64,000 nucleotides of DNA. It comes from CADEDH01 sp963732695 (GTDB lineage: Bacteria > Actinomycetota > Acidimicrobiia > Acidimicrobiales > SZUA-35). How positions within the stretch are numbered: position 1 is the stretch's first letter; the number at the start of each line of letters is the position of its first letter. The DNA lies in the NCBI GenBank assembly GCA_963732695.1, contig CAVTAP010000002.1, positions 16,751 through 80,750 of the forward strand. Direction: 5' to 3'. Below the pieces are notes generated by a model, which did no database searches, had not been told where the DNA came from, and saw only the letters and a program-made list of their open reading frames with translations. This document shows positions 60,592-64,000 of the stretch, one piece after another. Both the position numbers and the translations under genes were made by a program.

Positions 60592-60607
60592 TGACACCCT
60601 GCTGCCA
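60592..60607 (+). promoter_or_regulatory. Operator 15, weakest of the main set
   Basis: TGACACCCTGCTGCCA, part of a longer imperfect palindrome AACTGACACCCTGCTGCCAG extended to TT. It is 63 nt upstream of the SDR start at 60671. No clear -10 box ends on it. Confidence 0.55.
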
Positions 60608-60670
60608 GTTCTCTTGAGGCCCGAGTGTCCCGGCAGCTACTGTCGAGGGCTACAGACGACAGGGGTCGCG

Positions 60671-61477
60671 ATGACAAACGTAGTGGTCGGTGCCGGATCG
60701 GGGATGGGCCGCGCGGTGGCCCGGATGCTGGCGCCGCGAGGGCCGCTCCTGATCGCCGACGTCAACGCCGACGCGGTGGGCGCCCTGGCTGCTGACATCG
60801 GCGGCGACGTCACTGCCGCGGCGGGCGATGTCACGTCGGCCGCGCAGATGGACGACCTTCTGGCCCGGGTCGACCGGCTCGACGCCCTGGTCATCACGGC
60901 CGGCATCTCGGGCTCGATGGCACCTGGCCGTCGGATCCTCGAGGTCAACCTGATCGGTATGACCCGCCTCCTGGCCGCCGTGGAGCCGCTCGTCGGGCCC
61001 ACCACCGTCGCTGTGTGCTTCGCCTCGATGTCGGGGTACCGGGTGCCCGACCGCCCCGAGCTCATGAGGATCCTCGACGACCCGTTGTCCGAGCGGTTCT
61101 TCGACGCCTTCTTGGAGATCGGTATCGACCCCGACCAGACGCAAGTGGCCTACCCGGTGTCGAAGCGGGGCGTGCACCGCATCCCGCGCCGCCTGTGCTC
61201 GTCGTGGGGAAGCCGAGGCGCACGGATCATGTCGCTGTCGCCGGGGATCAACGACACGCCCATGAACCGGCTCGACGAGTCGCGCCACCCGATCATGGCC
61301 GACATCATCACTACCAGCCCCCTGGGTCGGCGGGGCACAACGCAGGAGGTCGCCAACGTGGTCGAGTTCCTGACCTCGGACAGGGCGTCGTTCATGACCG
61401 GCAGCGACGTCCTGGTCGACGGCGGGATGGTGACCACCATCCCGGAGGACTCCACCGGCGGGCGGGTCGGGGGCTGA
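60671..61477 (+). CDS. Short-chain dehydrogenase/reductase
   Basis: This 268-aa SDR has VGAGSGMG for the cofactor loop, ITAGISG for the NNAG motif, Ser in CFASMSGY and YxxxK in VAYPVSKRGV. Between Ser and Tyr is an insertion (RVPDRPELMRILDDPLSERFFDAFLEIG) of about 30 residues, typical of hydroxysteroid-dehydrogenase-like SDRs acting on bulky alcohols. The 3-alpha-hydroxysteroid-type pattern is suggestive only. The P450 follows after 2 nt, repeating the SDR-P450 pairing seen at 13389/14297. Confidence 0.85.
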   Translation: MTNVVVGAGSGMGRAVARMLAPRGPLLIADVNADAVGALAADIGGDVTAAAGDVTSAAQMDDLLARVDRLDALVITAGISGSMAPGRRILEVNLIGMTRLLAAVEPLVGPTTVAVCFASMSGYRVPDRPELMRILDDPLSERFFDAFLEIGIDPDQTQVAYPVSKRGVHRIPRRLCSSWGSRGARIMSLSPGINDTPMNRLDESRHPIMADIITTSPLGRRGTTQEVANVVEFLTSDRASFMTGSDVLVDGGMVTTIPEDSTGGRVGG

Positions 61478-61479
61478 CG

Positions 61480-62652
61480 GTGACGGCGCCCGACGACCTC
61501 GTGTACCTGCCGGACGACCCGGCGACGATCCGCGATCCCCACGCCCTGTTCCGCCGCATGCGGGAGGACGCGCCGCTGTACCACCGCGACGATCAGGACT
61601 TCTACGCGGTCAGCCGGTACGACGACGTCGAGCGGGTTCTGCTCGACCGGGAGACGTTCATCTCCCGTCGGGGCGTGACCCTCGGCCTCCTGCGCTCGGG
61701 CATCGAGATCCCGCGGGGCACGCTGATCTTCGAGGACCCGCCCACCCACGGGATCTACCGGGGGCTGCTGGCCCGGATGTTCACCCCCAGGAGGGTGGCC
61801 GAGATCGAGCCGTCGATCCGGGAGCTGTGCGCCGACCTGCTCGACCCGTTCGTCGGCACCGCCGGGTTCGACTATGTCCGCGACCTCGGCGCCATCGTGC
61901 CCATGCGGGTCATCTGCCTGCTGCTGGGCATCCCGTGGGACGACCACGAGTCGGTCCGTGATCACTTCGCCCGCAGCAGCGACAAGGTGTCCTCGGTGGA
62001 GAACCTGACCGGGGCCATCTTCGCCGACTACATCGACGACCGGGTCGCGCATCCCACCGACGACCTCATGTCGCAGCTGCTCCACACCGAATTCGACGAC
62101 GAGATGGGCAAACGCCGGTGCCTGAGCCGCGACGAGCTGCTGGCGTACGTCAACATCGTTGCCGCCGCCGGCAACGAGACCACCAAGACGCTCATCAGCT
62201 GGACGGGCAAGCTGCTTGCCGAGCACCCCGATGCTCGCCGCCGGTTGGTGGCCGACCGGTCCCTGATCCCGCTCGCCATCGAGGAGATCGTCCGGCTCGA
62301 GCCCAACACCCTCCAGAACTGCCGCTACGTCGCGAAGGATGTCGAGGTCCACGGCGAGGTCGTCCCGGCCGGCAGCTTCATGGCCACCCTGACGCCGTCG
62401 GCCAACCGTGACCATCGGCGTTTCACCGAACCCGACCGCCTCGACGTCGACCGGGAACCGGGCAACCACATGTCGTTCGGCTTCGGCGCCCACTATTGCC
62501 TGGGTCAGGCGCTGGCCCGGCTGGAGGCCCGGGTCGTGCTCGACGAGGTGCTGGACCGGTTCCCGGGGTGGGACGTCGACGACGCCAGCGCGGTGTTCGC
62601 GCCCCACACCGACTCACGCGGCTTCGACTCGCTCCCCGTTCTGGTGGGGTAG
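61480..62652 (+). CDS. Cytochrome P450 (type B)
   Basis: This 390-aa P450 has the I-helix IVAAAGNETTKTLIS (AGNETT), ExxR in EEIVRLEPNT and the heme loop SFGFGAHYCLGQALARLE. It is most like the P450 at 15531 (shared FIDRETFIS-type early helix and LLHTEF/LLHMEL). GTG 61480 follows the SDR stop by 2 nt, so the pair is one unit from operator 15. It converges with the amidohydrolase, and a hairpin at 62680-62701 lies between them. No adjacent redox partner. Confidence 0.93.
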   Translation: MTAPDDLVYLPDDPATIRDPHALFRRMREDAPLYHRDDQDFYAVSRYDDVERVLLDRETFISRRGVTLGLLRSGIEIPRGTLIFEDPPTHGIYRGLLARMFTPRRVAEIEPSIRELCADLLDPFVGTAGFDYVRDLGAIVPMRVICLLLGIPWDDHESVRDHFARSSDKVSSVENLTGAIFADYIDDRVAHPTDDLMSQLLHTEFDDEMGKRRCLSRDELLAYVNIVAAAGNETTKTLISWTGKLLAEHPDARRRLVADRSLIPLAIEEIVRLEPNTLQNCRYVAKDVEVHGEVVPAGSFMATLTPSANRDHRRFTEPDRLDVDREPGNHMSFGFGAHYCLGQALARLEARVVLDEVLDRFPGWDVDDASAVFAPHTDSRGFDSLPVLVG

Positions 62653-62679
62653 AGCGCCGGCCGGTCCCGCCTGGGCCGG

Positions 62680-62701
62680 CCCGGCGTCGATCAACGCCGG
62701 G
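62680..62701. terminator. Hairpin between convergent genes
   Basis: CCCGGCGT (62680-62687) and ACGCCGGG (62694-62701) form an 8-bp perfect stem with a 6-nt loop. It overlaps the stop codon of the minus-strand amidohydrolase. No T-run is present, so terminator function is inferred from position between convergent genes. Confidence 0.45.
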
Positions 62702-63968
62702 CGAGCTGGCCGGCTGCTGTGCGAAAGACGGTGCAGCGGGTGTCCTCGGGGTACCGGGGGCGCCGCTCGTCGCTGAGTGGTTGCTGGATCTGGGCCAGGG
62801 TGGGGCCGATGCCATCGGCGATGGAGGCCAGGCGGTCGAGGTCGAATCCGTAGAGGGCGGCGGCGCGGGTCGACACGAGCTCGACGATGTCGGCGGCAGG
62901 GAGGTCCCACATGGTGACCTGGAGCGCTTCGAGGGTGAAGGGGCTGGTCCCCTCCGAATGGGGGATGTCCGCGCCCCACATGACGTTGGGGGTGCCGGCA
63001 TCGTGCGCCAAACGCAGGTCGTGGGTAGGCCCGGCCACGTGGCAGTTGGTGGCGAAGTACTCGCTGGGGGTGCGGTGCAGCGCCTCGACGGCGTCCTTGA
63101 TGTGCTCGTACAACGGGGTGCCGGCGCCCAGGCCCATGGCCACCATGCCGTCGAGCTTGGCCAGGTGGCCGGGGATCTCCGAGGCGGTCGAGATCTCGGT
63201 GAGCACGTACTGGAGGGTGGGGTGGCGCTCGAACACCCCCGACAGGACCATGTGGCCGATCGTGCGGATCATGTAGAACTGCATCTCGACCATGCCGACC
63301 AGTGCCGATGCGTTGCCGCCTTCGCGCACCGACTCGGTGGGGAAGTTGGCGTGGCGGTGCACCGGCATCTCCAACTCGGCGCACACCGCCCACAGCGGGT
63401 CGAGATGCGGGTAGTACAGGTTGGTCATCCGCAGGACGTGGTCGTTGGGCAGGAGCACGCCGCGCAGCCCGGCTTCCTTGGCCCAGCGGACCTCGGCGAC
63501 GGCGACGTCGATGTCGTCGAGGAAGATCTGGGCGAACCCGGCCCAGCGGTCCGGGGCCTGGGCACAGAAGTCGGCCAGCCAGCGGTTGTGGGCCTGTAGC
63601 CCGGCGAAGCGCAGCTCGAACTCCTCCTCGGTACGGGGGCCGGGGGAGGTGAGCACGCCGGAGGGGTAGAACGGTGGTGCCGTGTTGGGGAACAGCACCT
63701 CGGCGGCGATGCCCTCGTTGTCGAGGTAGGCGAGGCGCTCGGCGACGTCCCAGTTGAGCGAGGCGTTCGACGAGGCCACGCCCATGCGGTGGTTGGCCGA
63801 GCGGTCCTGGTCGGTGTCCTCGGCCCAGGCATCGGAGAACGTGGCCGCCCAGTCGTCGAACGGGTCGTGGTACTGCTGCTCCAGGTACGGCCGGTAGTCC
63901 CGGAGATCGGCCCCGGCGTGACCGTCGGTCGAGATCACGATCTGTCGCTTCTGTGACGTCGCTGCCAT
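62691..63968 (-). CDS. Amidohydrolase-2 family protein
   Basis: This 425-aa intact TIM-barrel protein starts MAATSQKRQIVISTDGHAGADL with the DGH version of the DxH motif. It has YLDNEGIAAEVLFPNTAPPFY, VHRHANFPTES with the second metal His, VLSGVFERHPTLQYVLTEIS and NVMWGADIPHSEG with the late Asp. ATG 63968 is chosen over ATG 63998 because ACGGAGGCGAC lies just upstream. The promoter lies mostly outside the window; no operator is visible in the 32 bases available. It is the fifth member of this family in the region. Confidence 0.88.
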   Translation of the reverse strand: MAATSQKRQIVISTDGHAGADLRDYRPYLEQQYHDPFDDWAATFSDAWAEDTDQDRSANHRMGVASSNASLNWDVAERLAYLDNEGIAAEVLFPNTAPPFYPSGVLTSPGPRTEEEFELRFAGLQAHNRWLADFCAQAPDRWAGFAQIFLDDIDVAVAEVRWAKEAGLRGVLLPNDHVLRMTNLYYPHLDPLWAVCAELEMPVHRHANFPTESVREGGNASALVGMVEMQFYMIRTIGHMVLSGVFERHPTLQYVLTEISTASEIPGHLAKLDGMVAMGLGAGTPLYEHIKDAVEALHRTPSEYFATNCHVAGPTHDLRLAHDAGTPNVMWGADIPHSEGTSPFTLEALQVTMWDLPAADIVELVSTRAAALYGFDLDRLASIADGIGPTLAQIQQPLSDERRPRYPEDTRCTVFRTAAGQLARR

Positions 63969-64000
63969 GTCGCCTCCGTGTCCCGTCATTGTCCACATCG

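Noticed and set aside
63968..64000. An operator upstream of the last amidohydrolase
   Set aside because: The visible 32 bases contain GTGTCCCGTCATTGTCC, which has scattered TGTC/GTCA pieces but not the spaced palindrome. The real promoter may lie outside the window.
1..64000. tRNA, rRNA, CRISPR array, insertion sequence or prophage
   Set aside because: No cloverleaf-like set, no regularly spaced repeat-spacer pattern, no transposase or integrase frames and no terminal inverted repeats were seen by reading. A dedicated search was not possible.

Overview
The window reads as high-GC DNA (strong G/C at third codon positions, GTG and TTG starts, ATGA/GTGA/TGATG gene overlaps) from an actinobacterium. 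An F420-type luciferase-like oxidoreductase, many CaiB-type CoA-transferases, amidohydrolase-2 proteins, MmgE/PrpD proteins and P450s would fit the Acidimicrobiia or a mycobacterial-type lineage, but no marker gene here fixes the taxon. I found no rRNA, tRNA, CRISPR array, insertion sequence or housekeeping gene. The window is one long catabolic accessory region of about 56 genes.

Layout. 1-5.9 kb: edge-truncated SDR, CoA-transferase, LLM oxidoreductase, SnoaL-like protein, SDR, 17-bp tandem repeats, dienelactone hydrolase and enoyl-CoA hydratase. 6-7.4 kb: amidohydrolase with a frameshift. 7.6-13.4 kb: Dpp/Opp-type ABC importer (lipoprotein, permease, permease-ATPase fusion, second ATPase). 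13.4-24.7 kb: SDRs, three P450s, a thiolase-like/DUF35 pair, enoyl-CoA hydratase, 2-oxoglutarate dioxygenase and SnoaL-like protein. 24.8-28.8 kb: amidohydrolase, metallo-hydrolase, sulfotransferase and cupin. 28.8-39.7 kb, minus strand: Mo-hydroxylase large subunit, cupin, dioxygenase, two amidohydrolases, SDR, aldo-keto reductase and a double CoA-transferase. 39.8-48.7 kb, plus strand: three acyl-CoA dehydrogenases, a MaoC-like hydratase, a second double CoA-transferase and an acyl-CoA ligase. 48.7-49.3 kb: the only regulator, a TetR protein. 49.5-57.8 kb: two MmgE/PrpD proteins around a LeuC/LeuD-like pair, then two D-aminoacylase-type amidohydrolases around a Rieske protein. 57.9-64 kb: two more dioxygenases, two SDRs, a fourth P450 and a fifth amidohydrolase-2 protein.

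The main finding is a shared regulatory signal. Fifteen copies of a 16-bp inverted repeat, TGACAG-N4-CTGTCA (often extended to A-N3-TGACAG-N4-CTGTCA-N3-T), sit just upstream of start codons, 4 to about 100 nt away, in front of almost every transcription unit from 3.4 to 60.6 kb. Five sites have a TAnnnT hexamer ending on the first T of the plus-strand repeat and a sixth has one on the minus strand, which would place the repeat over the transcription start. The obvious candidate ligand is the TetR protein at 48.7-49.3 kb. Inferred picture: one repressor controls a dispersed regulon that imports a substrate, activates it with CoA, beta-oxidises the side chain and oxygenates it with P450s and Fe(II)/2-oxoglutarate enzymes. 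The substrate cannot be read from the sequence.

Reading frames are broken in several genes: four single-base-type frameshifts, one lost stop and one in-frame TAG. Two of the frameshifts occur in an identical 12-base context. These may be assembly errors, decay or recoding, and should be settled from raw reads before any functional conclusion.
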